From Granulosicoccus sp. (GTDB lineage Bacteria > Pseudomonadota > Gammaproteobacteria > Granulosicoccales > Granulosicoccaceae): 40,378 nt of DNA. The stretch spans positions 1 through 40,378 of the forward strand of contig JABDKN010000150.1 of assembly GCA_013002205.1 (NCBI GenBank), in the 5' to 3' direction. The notes beneath the pieces are model-generated. The model made no database searches. It saw only the letters and a program-made list of their open reading frames with translations, and had not been told where the DNA came from. Below, one piece after another: positions 25,165 through 33,408 of this stretch. The position numbers and the translations under genes were made by a program. The first letter of the stretch is position 1; the number at the start of each line of letters is the position of its first letter.

Positions 25165-26484
25165 TCAGACGACGGAATTGATCGCTGTATCCAGCTTGCT
25201 GACCACTTCATCGATCTGACTGTCGGAAATAATGAACGGTGGCGCCAGAAGTATGTGATCCCCGTTTTGCCCATCGATCGTGCCGCCCATGGGATAACAG
25301 ATCAGGCCGGCGTCAAACGCGGCCTTCTTGATGTGCTTGTGGATCTGTCTGTCAGCTGCAAAAGGCTTCTTACAGTCCCTGTCTTCTTCTATTTCCAGAC
25401 CCAGGAATAGTCCGCGCCCCCGAATATCACCCACGTGAGGATGCTGGCCGAACTGACGGCTCAATTCGGACTTCAGTTTCTCCCCCATGGAGTTCACGGC
25501 ACCCAGGAGGTCTCGCTCTTCGATGGAGCTCACCACCGCCAGAGCTGCCGCACAGGCGGTGGGATGCCCGATATAGGTGTGCCCGTGCTGGAAAAAACCC
25601 GATCCCTTGCTGATGGCCTCGTAGATGCCAGACGTACACAGCATGGCGCCGATGGGCTGATAGCCAGCGCCCAGACCCTTGGCAATCGTCAGGATATCCG
25701 GTGCAATACCTTCCTGTTCGCAGGCATAGAGCGAGCCGGTTCGACCCATGCCGCACATCACCTCATCCAGGATCAGAAGAATACCGTACTGGTCGCAGAT
25801 CTCGCGAATACGCTTGAAATAGCCTTCCACTGGCGGGACAGCCCCGAGAGTCGCACCGACAACCGGTTCGGCGATGAAGGCCATCACGGACTCCGGGCCG
25901 AGACGCAGGATTTCCGCCTCCAGTTCATTGGCGACACGCCGGCCATAATCAATCACACTTTCGCCCCCTGATCGGCCCCGGTGTTCATAGCATGGCGAGA
26001 TGTGGCTGGTTTCAATCATCAACGGGGAAAACGGCTCGCGGCGCCACAGATTGCCACCGGCAGCCAACGCCCCCAGGGTATTGCCGTGATAGCTCTGGCG
26101 ACGAGCGATGACACGATGCCTGGAGGATTGCCCGATTTCGAGACAGTATTGCCGGGCAAGTTTCAAAGACGCTTCTACCGCCTCTGACCCACCGGATACG
26201 AAATACACGCGATCCAGGTTACCCGGGGCACGCTTTATCAGAAAGTCCGCCAGTTCTTCCGCCGGTTCGGAGGTGAAGAAACTGGTGTGCGCATAAGCCA
26301 CCTTGTCCAATTGTCTCCTGATCGCGGCGATGACCGCCTGGTCGCCATGACCAAGGCAGGAGACTGCGGCTCCTCCCGAGCCGTCGAAATACCGTTTGCC
26401 AGCGGTGTCGACCAGATAGCAACCTTGGCCCGAGGCGATGGTTGGTAGTTCACTTTTGGTATGCCGTGGAAAAACGTGTGACAT
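25165..26484 (-). CDS. Class III PLP-dependent aminotransferase
   Basis: 439 residues from ATG 26484; a TTG at 26499 would add five residues. The fold-type I signature is complete: GGSEAVEASLKLAR near 98-111, SYHGNT at 131-136, LILDEV with Asp240, and TIAKGLGAGYQPIGAM with Schiff-base Lys269. Members transfer amino groups from omega-amines or amino acids (GABA, beta-alanine, taurine, diamines) to pyruvate or 2-oxoglutarate; the substrate is not fixed by motifs alone. The gene is divergent from a DctPQM TRAP operon and shares a 308-bp regulatory region with it, so the transported compound or its product may be the amino donor or acceptor. It does not look like bioA or argD. Confidence 0.9.
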   Translation of the reverse strand: MSHVFPRHTKSELPTIASGQGCYLVDTAGKRYFDGSGGAAVSCLGHGDQAVIAAIRRQLDKVAYAHTSFFTSEPAEELADFLIKRAPGNLDRVYFVSGGSEAVEASLKLARQYCLEIGQSSRHRVIARRQSYHGNTLGALAAGGNLWRREPFSPLMIETSHISPCYEHRGRSGGESVIDYGRRVANELEAEILRLGPESVMAFIAEPVVGATLGAVPPVEGYFKRIREICDQYGILLILDEVMCGMGRTGSLYACEQEGIAPDILTIAKGLGAGYQPIGAMLCTSGIYEAISKGSGFFQHGHTYIGHPTACAAALAVVSSIEERDLLGAVNSMGEKLKSELSRQFGQHPHVGDIRGRGLFLGLEIEEDRDCKKPFAADRQIHKHIKKAAFDAGLICYPMGGTIDGQNGDHILLAPPFIISDSQIDEVVSKLDTAINSVV

Positions 26485-26792
26485 TGCTGGAGGTCTCAAT
26501 CAACGATGATGAACTCGAGGTCAGTAGAACATATTGAATCGTCCACCTGCATCACTCTGTCGGTGCCGGTCGGGACCGCTATCGGCAAGGCGCCGGCACC
26601 CGGTGGATCAACTGCGCAGGCGTTGTTTACGTGGCGAACGGCTCGTGTAACTGAAACAGCGGCTCAATTAAGGTTGCATACTAGTATGGTAACGTGGTAA
26701 AAATTGCGGGATCCGGTGCAACTCTCAGAATGTCGAACACCCGAACGCTGCACCTGTCGTCACTCACTCGTTACCAATTGGAGTCGCTTTTA
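26485..26792. promoter_or_regulatory. Divergent regulatory region, aminotransferase / TRAP operon
   Basis: 308 bp without a gene. The notable element is the perfect 12-bp palindrome at 26677-26688 described separately. A GGAG sits ten bases before the dctP ATG at 26793. Confidence 0.5.
26677..26688. promoter_or_regulatory. Perfect palindrome CATACTAGTATG, candidate operator
   Basis: CATACTAGTATG is fully self-complementary and lies about 105 bases before the TRAP start and 193 bases before the aminotransferase start. Flanks (GTTG left, GTAAC right) add partial symmetry. GntR-family (FCD type) regulators of TRAP and catabolic genes often bind sites of this build with a CTAG or similar centre; the regulator itself is not in the window. 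Confidence 0.5.
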
Positions 26793-27791
26793 ATGAAAAT
26801 CCACGCATTCAAATCGCAGCGGTGGACATCCGTACTCGCTCTGTCGCTGGTCAGTATGGCCATCACTGCCACTTCAGCGCAAGCACAATGGCGGGGCTGG
26901 AACATTCACGTCGAGGACTATCCCGTCTCACATGGCATGGAACAGTTCGTCGAGGATATAGCCGAGCAGACAGAGGGCAGGGTCACCGGCAAGGTGTTTC
27001 ACGGTGGCGTGCTGGGTTCACAGCCCGATGCCATCCAGCAGGTACAAGTCGGCGCACTGGACTTCGCTGTGTTCAGCCTGGGCCCAATGGGACAGATCGT
27101 TCCGGAATCGAATGTGGTTTCGCTGCCGTTCATCTTCAAGAGCATTCCCCAGATGTACAGACTCATGGACGGTGAGGCGGGCGATGCGATCGACGCCGGA
27201 CTGCAGAAGAAAGGCATTGTAGCGTTGGCCTGGTACGATGCCGGTGCGCGTTCTTTCTACAACTCGATAAAGCCGATCAATACGCCAGCGGATGTTGAAG
27301 GACTCAAGGTCCGGGTCATGAACAATGACCTGTTCGTTGGCATGGTTGCCTCGATGGGTGGTAATGCAACGCCCATGGCCTTTGCCGAGGTCTACCAGTC
27401 TCTTAAAACCGGCGTGGTCGATGGTGCCGAGAATAATCCACCATCGTATGAATCGACCAACCACTTCGAAGTGGCCAAGTATTACTCATTATCCGAGCAC
27501 CTGATCATTCCCGAATGCCTGTGCGTAAGTCTCAAAGCATGGGAAAAACTCTCCCCTGAAGACCAGGCGATCGTCAAGGCTGCAGGCCGGGCCAGTGCCG
27601 AGACACAGCGCGCCCTGTGGCAGGAGCGTGAGAAGGCCAGCCTGCAGAAGGTCATCGATGCTGGCACAGAGGTCAATGAAATTGCGGACAAATCCGCGTT
27701 TCAGGCGGCCATGGCACCGGTTTACGATCAGTTCCTGAGTGACAACCCGGATCTGACGGATCTGGTTGACCTGATTCGTAACGCCGACTAA
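26793..27791 (+). CDS. TRAP transporter substrate-binding protein, DctP family (system 1)
   Basis: ATG 26793 was chosen because it starts a signal peptide (basic MKIHAFKSQRW, hydrophobic core, SAQA-QW cleavage), giving 332 residues; the open frame extends 33 codons further upstream without purpose. The DctP fold is clear: MEQFVEDIAEQTEGR, GALDFAVFSLGPMG, GLKVRVMNN with carboxylate-binding Arg174, and VDGAENNPPSY near 210-219. The Arg indicates an organic acid ligand. It works in the periplasm and delivers to the DctQ-DctM pair encoded directly downstream. Ligand identity is unknown. Confidence 0.93.
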   Translation: MKIHAFKSQRWTSVLALSLVSMAITATSAQAQWRGWNIHVEDYPVSHGMEQFVEDIAEQTEGRVTGKVFHGGVLGSQPDAIQQVQVGALDFAVFSLGPMGQIVPESNVVSLPFIFKSIPQMYRLMDGEAGDAIDAGLQKKGIVALAWYDAGARSFYNSIKPINTPADVEGLKVRVMNNDLFVGMVASMGGNATPMAFAEVYQSLKTGVVDGAENNPPSYESTNHFEVAKYYSLSEHLIIPECLCVSLKAWEKLSPEDQAIVKAAGRASAETQRALWQEREKASLQKVIDAGTEVNEIADKSAFQAAMAPVYDQFLSDNPDLTDLVDLIRNAD

Positions 27792-27818
27792 GCGTCAACG
27801 GTAACCCGTCGAATACCG

Positions 27819-28355
27819 ATGCGTAATCGCGACGCATTCCTGGCACGCCTGCCGGCCCGGCTTCACTGGGTGCGGCAGGCCCTGGTCGTGGTGACCAGCG
27901 TGTCGCTGGTGACGCTGGTGGTCATCTTTGCCTGGCTGGTATTCGGCCGCTATGTACTCAACCAGACCCCCACCTGGGTTGAGCAGGCCGCGCTCGTGCT
28001 CATTTGCTATATCACGTTCCTGGGTACCGCTGCCGGCGTTTACGACAACACTCATCTGTCGGTGGATTTCATCCGTGAGTCACTGCCAGCGCCCATTCGG
28101 CACGTCATGCGACTCGCAGCGGACCTGACGATCTGCGGATTCGGCGTGGTCATGGCACTGGCAGCAACTGAGCTGTTTGGCGTTGGCTGGACGACGCAAC
28201 TGCCCATGCTTGGCGCGCCTGAGAGCGTCAGGACCCTGCCGATGATCATCTGCGGGATTCTCATCGCACTGTTCTCCGGCACACGATTCCTGCTGCGCCT
28301 GTTCGATCTGCCAGACGATGAGATGAACCTCAAACTCGATAGCTGGGAAGAATAG
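27819..28355 (+). CDS. TRAP transporter small permease, DctQ family (system 1)
   Basis: 178 residues with four membrane segments and the family stretch FGRYVLNQTPTWVEQAAL followed by FLGTAAGVYDNTHLSVDF, the typical DctQ core. It pairs with the large permease in the inner membrane. It begins 27 bases after the dctP stop and ends six bases before the dctM start. The acidic C-terminal tail (DLPDDEMNLKLDSWEE) is cytoplasmic by the positive-inside pattern. Confidence 0.92.
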   Translation: MRNRDAFLARLPARLHWVRQALVVVTSVSLVTLVVIFAWLVFGRYVLNQTPTWVEQAALVLICYITFLGTAAGVYDNTHLSVDFIRESLPAPIRHVMRLAADLTICGFGVVMALAATELFGVGWTTQLPMLGAPESVRTLPMIICGILIALFSGTRFLLRLFDLPDDEMNLKLDSWEE

Positions 28356-28361
28356 AGCACT

Positions 28362-29645
28362 GTGGGTCTGACAATACTACTCGGGATGTTCGCGGCTGGC
28401 CTGCTGCTCGGCATTCCTGTGGCGTTTGCCATGGCTATCTCGGCCATTGCTGCATTCTTATACGAAGGGTTTCCGTTGCTGATCGCCTTCCAGCGAATGA
28501 GCTCTGGCATTACCGTGTTCTCCCTGCTCGCCATTCCGTTTTTCATCTTTGCCGGAGAACTGATGCTGCACGGTGGTATTGCCGCCCGACTGGTCAAGTT
28601 TGCTTCCACACTGGTTGGACACCTGCGCGGCGGACTGGCGTCAGTCAACATCTTTTCCAGCATGCTCTTCGGTGGTATCTCCGGCTCAGCCGTTGCCGAT
28701 ATTTCAGCACTGGGTTCCCTGCTGATACCCGTGATGAAAGAAAAAGGCTATCGCGGTGACTATGCCGTCAACGTAACGGTCACCTCCTCGATCGCCGGCG
28801 TGGTTATTCCGCCGAGTCACAACATGATCATCTACTCGGTGGCCGCCGGTGGTGGAATCTCGATTTCGCAGCTGTTTCTGGCAGGCGTCGTTCCGGGTTT
28901 GCTGATGTGTATCTGCCTGGCAATCGCCGCCTATATCATTGCTGTGAAGCACAAGTATCCGTCCGAAGCCTTTCCCGGGCTGCGTGCGGTGTTGCTTTCT
29001 GCAGTGTCCGCCGTGCCGGGACTGATTACTGCCGTCATCATCATTGGTGGCGTACTTTCCGGTGTGTTTACTGTAACCGAGTCGGGTGCATTCGGTGCCA
29101 TCTATGCACTGCTACTCACGGCCTTTGTCTATCGATCGCTCAGCTGGGACAGCTTCAGGATAGCCGTGATCAATTCGGTGCGTACCACGGCCATGGTCAT
29201 GATCCTGATTGGTGCGGCCAACGCATTCGGTTACCTGCTGGCCTTGTACCAGGTTCCCGCCGTGTTAAGCAGCTTCCTGCTGTCCATTTCCGAAAATCCT
29301 TACATGATCATTCTCATGATCAACATCATGCTGCTGTTACTGGGCATGATCATGGACATGGCGGCCCTGATACTGATCTGCACGCCCATTTTCCTGCCCA
29401 TCGCAGTGGCTACTGGCATGGATCCCATCCAGTTCGGCATCATGATGCTCATGAACCTCGGACTTGGCTTGTGTACGCCACCTGTCGGGGTCTGCCTGTT
29501 CGTTGGCTGTGCAGTCGGCAAGGTGCCTATCCAGGATGCCATTCGCAGCATCTGGCCGTTCTACCTTGCAATTTTACTGGCATTGCTACTGGTGATATAC
29601 CTGCCAGTGATATCGATGGGCCTGCCGGGACTGATAGGCAGCTAG
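28362..29645 (+). CDS. TRAP transporter large permease, DctM family (system 1)
   Basis: 427 residues, standard length, with about 12 membrane segments. It starts at GTG 28362, just past the dctQ stop. Typical DctM features: IPFFIFAGELMLHGGIA near 62-78, GGISGSAVADISALGSLLIP, IPPSHNMIIYSVAAGGGIS and the C-terminal LGLCTPPVGVCLFVG. It forms the Na+-driven channel of the TRAP system. The gene is followed by repeats at 29670-29711 and the convergent pgm gene. Confidence 0.94.
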   Translation: MGLTILLGMFAAGLLLGIPVAFAMAISAIAAFLYEGFPLLIAFQRMSSGITVFSLLAIPFFIFAGELMLHGGIAARLVKFASTLVGHLRGGLASVNIFSSMLFGGISGSAVADISALGSLLIPVMKEKGYRGDYAVNVTVTSSIAGVVIPPSHNMIIYSVAAGGGISISQLFLAGVVPGLLMCICLAIAAYIIAVKHKYPSEAFPGLRAVLLSAVSAVPGLITAVIIIGGVLSGVFTVTESGAFGAIYALLLTAFVYRSLSWDSFRIAVINSVRTTAMVMILIGAANAFGYLLALYQVPAVLSSFLLSISENPYMIILMINIMLLLLGMIMDMAALILICTPIFLPIAVATGMDPIQFGIMMLMNLGLGLCTPPVGVCLFVGCAVGKVPIQDAIRSIWPFYLAILLALLLVIYLPVISMGLPGLIGS

Positions 29646-29669
29646 CGAATCAGGCCCACCACCTTGACA

Positions 29670-29711
29670 TTCAGTGCACTTTAATCCGTGCACTTGAATC
29701 CGTGCACTGAA
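29670..29711. repeat. 14-bp tandem repeat with 10-bp terminal inverted repeat between dctM and pgm
   Basis: GTGCAC recurs exactly every 14 bp (29674, 29688, 29702); the first two units, GTGCACTTTAATCC and GTGCACTTGAATCC, differ by one base. The ends form an inverted repeat TTCAGTGCAC / GTGCACTGAA with a 22-nt loop. It lies between convergent genes and may work as a transcription barrier, but no T-run is present on the plus strand. Confidence 0.6.
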
Positions 29712-29730
29712 AACAAGGAATCTGCACGGT

Positions 29731-31389
29731 TCACCCCAATGCAGCGGAGACCACCTCGCGGGCTTCGGCCTGCACCTGCGCCAGATGATCGGGCCCCAGG
29801 AACGATTCAGCATAGATCTTGTATACATCCTCGGTGCCCGATGGACGAGCAGCGAACCAGGCATTCTCGGTGACGACCTTCAAACCGCCGATTTTGGCAC
29901 CATTGCCAGGTGCTTCAGTCTGTCGCGCAATGATGTTCTCGCCGGCGAGCATGTCTGCCTTGACATCAGAAGGTGACAGGGACGCCAGCTTCGACTTCTG
30001 TTCACGATTGGCTGGCGCATCGATCCGCGCATAGCTCGGTGAACCGAATCTCCCGGCAAGTTCTGCGTAGTGCTGACTTGGACTGCGTCCAGTGGTGGCC
30101 TGAATCTCGGATGCCAGTAACGCAAGCAGAATGCCGTCCTTGTCGGTACTCCACACACCGCCATCGCGACGCAGGAACGACGCACCGGCCGACTCTTCTC
30201 CACCAAACGGACCGGAACCATCGAGCAGGCCGGGTACGAACCACTTGAAGCCAACCGGTACTTCCACCAGTCGTCGGCCCAGGGACTTGGCAACCCGATC
30301 GATCATGGAACTGCTGACTAGCGTCTTGCCGATGAACCCGTCAGCCGGCCATTGATCGCGTGCACGATACAGGTAGTCGATGGCCACGGCCAGATAGTGA
30401 TTCGGATTCATCAGGCCCGCGTCCGGCGTGACGATGCCGTGGCGGTCCGCATCGGCGTCGTTGCCGGTTGCAATGTCGAAGCGATCACGCTGTGCGATGA
30501 GGCTGGCCATGGCGTTGGGTGAACTGCAGTCCATGCGGATTTTTCCATCCCAGTCGAGTGTCATGAAGCGCCAGGTTGCATCGAACAGCGGATTGACCAC
30601 CGTGAGTTCTAGTCCATGACGCTCGCCGATAGCACCCCAGTAGTCAATGGAGGCGCCGCCCATCGGATCGGCACCGATACGTACACCCGCCGAGCGGATC
30701 GCTTCCATGTCGATGGCGTTCGGCAGGTCATCCACGTAGTTACCCAGGAAGTCGTAGGACACCGCTTTCGCGCGCGCTTGCACGAACGGCACGCGACGTA
30801 CCTCTTTCAGCCCCGCGCGGATCAGCGAATTTGCGCGCTCGGCGATCCAGCTCGTTGCATCGGTATCGGCAGGTCCACCGTGTGGCGGGTTGTATTTGAA
30901 GCCACCGTCCGAGGGCGGATTGTGCGACGGTGTGACGACGATGCCATCGGCCAGACCTGAGCCGGCGGGCAAAGCGTCCACGCTTTGAATGCGACCACGG
31001 TTGGCGCCCAGAATGGCATGCGAGATCGCCGGCGTAGGCGTGAAACGATCAGCCGCATCGACATGCACCGCCACATCATTGGCAATCAGTACCTCAAGCG
31101 CAGTTGTCCATGCCGGCTCGGACAAAGCATGCGTGTCACGGCCCATGAACATCGGGCCGTCGAAACCCCGGGTACGTCGATAGTCACAGATCGCTTGCGT
31201 GGTGGCGAGGATATGCGCTTCGTTGAAGGAGACGCGCGTACTGCTGCCCCGATGCCCGGAGGTGCCGAACACTACCTGCTGCGTCACGTCTTCAGGATCC
31301 GGTTCGAGCGCGTAATAGGCCGTCACGAGGTGCGACAAGTCGACAAGGTCAGAAGGTTCGGCTAACTGTCCTGCGCGTGAGTGGGTCAT
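29731..31389 (-). CDS. pgm: Phosphoglucomutase (alpha-D-glucose-specific)
   Basis: ATG 31389 has GGAGA five bases upstream and gives 552 residues, close to E. coli Pgm (546); the longer frame to 31446 starts poorly. Key sites: FGTSGHRG near 41-48, phosphoserine loop TPSHNPP with Ser155, metal-binding DADADRH, sugar loop [15 protein letters not shown] and phosphate-binding RPSGTED at the end. The enzyme interconverts glucose 1- and 6-phosphate for glycogen, UDP-glucose and cell-surface sugar synthesis. It stands alone, convergent with the TRAP operon. Confidence 0.96.
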   Translation of the reverse strand: MTHSRAGQLAEPSDLVDLSHLVTAYYALEPDPEDVTQQVVFGTSGHRGSSTRVSFNEAHILATTQAICDYRRTRGFDGPMFMGRDTHALSEPAWTTALEVLIANDVAVHVDAADRFTPTPAISHAILGANRGRIQSVDALPAGSGLADGIVVTPSHNPPSDGGFKYNPPHGGPADTDATSWIAERANSLIRAGLKEVRRVPFVQARAKAVSYDFLGNYVDDLPNAIDMEAIRSAGVRIGADPMGGASIDYWGAIGERHGLELTVVNPLFDATWRFMTLDWDGKIRMDCSSPNAMASLIAQRDRFDIATGNDADADRHGIVTPDAGLMNPNHYLAVAIDYLYRARDQWPADGFIGKTLVSSSMIDRVAKSLGRRLVEVPVGFKWFVPGLLDGSGPFGGEESAGASFLRRDGGVWSTDKDGILLALLASEIQATTGRSPSQHYAELAGRFGSPSYARIDAPANREQKSKLASLSPSDVKADMLAGENIIARQTEAPGNGAKIGGLKVVTENAWFAARPSGTEDVYKIYAESFLGPDHLAQVQAEAREVVSAALG

Positions 31390-31474
31390 TTGGTCTCCAT
31401 GAGCGATACTTTTTTGCCATGATAGTGCGCACAACTCTTCGCGCATACCCCCCGACCGGAGAAATGCGCAATTT

Positions 31475-31678
31475 TTACGCTGGTTGCTTCCTGCGCCGTT
31501 TGCCAGTCAACTGTAGCGCCAGTGCCTGGACCGTTCGGTGGCCGATGATCCATAGCGCCAGAAAGCCACCAAGCTTCCAGTGACTCCAGGGACTCCAGGG
31601 ACTCCAGGGACTCCAGGGACTCCAGCCAAGTGTGACCGACAGGACAGGTAGAACGGCAAGGTGACGAAAAACAGACAT
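31475..31678 (-). CDS. Possible small membrane protein containing the WSP repeat
   Basis: 67 codons from ATG 31678. A hydrophobic N-terminus ([16 protein letters not shown]) is followed by four WSP units from the 9-bp repeat, a second hydrophobic stretch ([22 protein letters not shown]) and a basic end. This pattern fits a two-helix membrane protein, but the ribosome site is weak and an alternative frame across the same repeat (31507-31740, PGV units) is also open. I do not recognise the family and it may be non-coding. Confidence 0.3.
   Translation of the reverse strand: MSVFRHLAVLPVLSVTLGWSPWSPWSPWSPWSHWKLGGFLALWIIGHRTVQALALQLTGKRRRKQPA
31582..31626. repeat. 9-bp minisatellite (GACTCCAGG)x5
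   Basis: Four identical copies of GACTCCAGG run from 31582 to 31617, followed by a fifth with one change (31618-31626) and preceded by a degenerate copy. The unit is a multiple of three, so copy-number change keeps any frame. It reads as WSP or PGV in two minus-strand frames. Confidence 0.9.
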
Positions 31679-31736
31679 CTCTTGCCCCGACCAGGAACAG
31701 TCTGACGGCAGAGAGAGTGTTGATCGTCCGGCTTTT

Positions 31737-31880
31737 TCAAATGAACTGCAGGGCCAGGCCGGTATTCATGATTCGGTTCAAACCAAGTCTGGCCCCGAGC
31801 CAGCCACTGACGAGGTTGGCGTAGCCGAATTCATCGTCTTTCCGGGCACGAAACTTCACACGCGTCTTGTTGATCACCAT
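31737..31880 (-). pseudogene. 47-codon ORF, possible C-terminal remnant of a lost gene
   Basis: From ATG 31880 the frame reads MVINKTRVKFRARKDD, then EFGYANLVSGWLGARLGL and ends TGLALQFI. Alternating hydrophobic residues and the aromatic end recall a C-terminal outer-membrane beta strand, but I recognise no family. In-frame stop lies nine codons upstream and there is no ribosome site, so a remnant is more likely than a working small gene. Confidence 0.3.
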
Positions 31881-32004
31881 TGCTGACCAGGTAACGATGA
31901 CAACTCATTATCAGCGGCCTGTTGCAGCAACCGTGTCACCCGGGTGACCAATGTGGGCAGGCTTTTTATCCACGCACACCGTAGCAGGGAAGCTGGACAG
32001 GGCT

Positions 32005-32388
32005 CTACAGGCGAACCGACTGCGCGGACAACTTTACGTTTACCGTAAGACTTCCTTCATTGACCAGCCAGCGTCTCAGCGTGTACTCGCGTGTACCGCT
32101 CGCGTGCATAGGATCGGACTCGGCCAGCTGCCGGGCCGCCTCCAGTGATTCAGCTCGATAGATGATCATGCCCATCCCCTGCATCTGCTCACCGGCAAGA
32201 TCAGACAATGGCCCTGCAAAAACCAGCGAGCCGGACTGTTCGAGCTGTGCCTGATAGGCTAAATGCCCAGGCAACTGTGCCTTGAGTATGTCCGGAGGTT
32301 TTACGGGTGTGCTGATAGCGACGAACAATTCAAGTGCCAGTGACCCGCGTTCAAGTGCAGCTTTCTTGTAATCGACCCATGCCACCAT
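32005..32388 (-). CDS. YciI-like protein
   Basis: 127 residues from ATG 32388, with GGAG eight bases upstream; a GTG at 32397 has no room for a ribosome site. The core LPGHLAYQAQLEQSGSLVFAGPLSD, followed by GMGMIIYRAESLEAARQLAESDP, is the YciI ferredoxin-like fold with its His and Asp pair. Such proteins occur with muconolactone isomerase-like or dehydrochlorinase-like enzymes; activity is mostly untested. The 30-residue N-terminal extension is unusual for YciI. The gene is divergent from the RutE-like gene. Confidence 0.82.
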   Translation of the reverse strand: MVAWVDYKKAALERGSLALELFVAISTPVKPPDILKAQLPGHLAYQAQLEQSGSLVFAGPLSDLAGEQMQGMGMIIYRAESLEAARQLAESDPMHASGTREYTLRRWLVNEGSLTVNVKLSAQSVRL

Positions 32389-32414
32389 AGCGAGCACTCC
32401 AGAATATTATCGAT

Positions 32415-32439
32415 ATTATTTGACTTAATAACAAATAAT
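32415..32439. promoter_or_regulatory. AT-rich inverted repeat ATTATTTG-n9-CAAATAAT, candidate operator
   Basis: Two perfect 8-bp half-sites separated by nine bases lie between the divergent YciI-like and RutE-like starts, in clearly AT-rich DNA. A second inverted repeat, CATGCT-n8-AGCATG, sits at 32469-32488 nearer the RutE-like gene. Both fit dimeric repressor sites; the regulator is unknown. Confidence 0.45.
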
Positions 32440-32529
32440 CGGCAAAAATGTCACATCAGAATTTGACACATGCTAACGTGCCAGCATGACACGAAACAGC
32501 CAGGTGCCGGTTATCGGAACACGACGCGA

Positions 32530-33207
32530 ATGAACACTGAGGTCAATGCGCCAACCGGTGACGCGCTGGAACAGGCGCGGCGCGATGCACAGGCAGATTT
32601 CAGGGATTTGAAAGCGCGTCTGCCCAGGCTGAGTGATGATGCGATAGACCTTATTCTGCGTGACGCTCGATCGCACTACTCCTGGAAGGACATCCCCGTC
32701 TCGGATGAGCTGTTGCATACCCTGTACGAGATCACCGCCGCAGGCCCTACCAGCATGAACACATGTCCGGCCCGGTTCGTATTCGTGACCAGTACCGAGG
32801 GCAAGGCGCGATTGGCCAAGTCACTGAAGGCGAAGAATGTAGACAAGATGCGTAGTGCACCGGTCACCGTCATCATTGCCTATGACACGGCCTTCTGGGA
32901 ACATCTTCCTTACCTCTTCCCGCATGAAGATCGCCGTGGACTGTTCCGTGGTAAACCGGAATACACACTCAGTACGGCCTTCAGGAATTCGACTCTGCAG
33001 GGTGCATACCTGATGATTGCAGCACGGGCATTGGGCCTCGATGTCGGTGCCATGTCAGGATTTTCCAACGCTGCCGTGGACGAGGAGTTTTTTCCAGGTT
33101 CCACACTCAAGTCCAACTTCCTGTGCAATCTCGGCTACGCAGACGAAAGCGCGCTGTTTCAGAAGCTACCGCGATTTTCCTTCGACGAGGTATGTTCCTT
33201 TGCCTGA
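32530..33207 (+). CDS. Nitroreductase-family protein, RutE-like (malonic semialdehyde reductase type)
   Basis: 225 residues from ATG 32530. The sequence follows RutE closely: RLSDDAIDLILRDARSHYSW, PVSDELLHTLYEITAAGPTSMN, SAPVTVIIAYDT-x-FWEHLPYLFPH, FRNSTLQGAYLMIAARALGLD and SGFSNAAVDEEFFP, then LCNLGY. RutE reduces 3-oxopropanoate to 3-hydroxypropanoate with FMN and NAD(P)H in pyrimidine breakdown. No other rut gene is here, so the substrate may differ. The product would suit the second TRAP operon 201 bp downstream, but that link is only positional. Confidence 0.87.
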   Translation: MNTEVNAPTGDALEQARRDAQADFRDLKARLPRLSDDAIDLILRDARSHYSWKDIPVSDELLHTLYEITAAGPTSMNTCPARFVFVTSTEGKARLAKSLKAKNVDKMRSAPVTVIIAYDTAFWEHLPYLFPHEDRRGLFRGKPEYTLSTAFRNSTLQGAYLMIAARALGLDVGAMSGFSNAAVDEEFFPGSTLKSNFLCNLGYADESALFQKLPRFSFDEVCSFA

Positions 33208-33252
33208 ACACCAACACCAGGCGCCTCGCTTTCCCAGTGCAGTGCAAACCGC

Positions 33253-33302
33253 GAATACGACAGGATATTTGCCCTTGGAATACGACAGGATGCTTGGCCT
33301 TA
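33253..33302. repeat. 25-bp direct repeat upstream of TRAP system 2
   Basis: Two adjacent 25-bp units (33253-33277 and 33278-33302) share GAATACGACAGGAT exactly and most of the remainder. They lie 107-156 bases before the dctP ATG at 33409. A direct-repeat operator for an activator is possible, or a recent duplication. Confidence 0.7.
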
Positions 33303-33408
33303 GCAACTGACGGAACGGCGGCCTGGACCGACATCGGATAAAGTAGATCAATAAAAAATGGCCCGGGAATAATTCACGGCCAGACTACATCAGAGAGGAA
33401 TATACACC

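Larger units (their letters stand above)
31390..32004. other. Gene-poor stretch between pgm and the YciI-like gene
   Basis: 615 bp with no confident gene. It contains the 9-bp minisatellite at 31582-31626, a doubtful small membrane ORF across it (31475-31678) and a 47-codon minus-strand ORF (31737-31880). The composition and broken ORFs suggest decayed sequence. Confidence 0.5.

Noticed and set aside
31582-31626. CRISPR-like array
   Set aside because: The 9-bp units are directly adjacent with no spacers; it is a minisatellite.
32530-33207. Part of a rut pyrimidine-degradation operon
   Set aside because: No rutA, B, C, D or F gene is present in the neighbourhood; only RutE-like similarity is supported.
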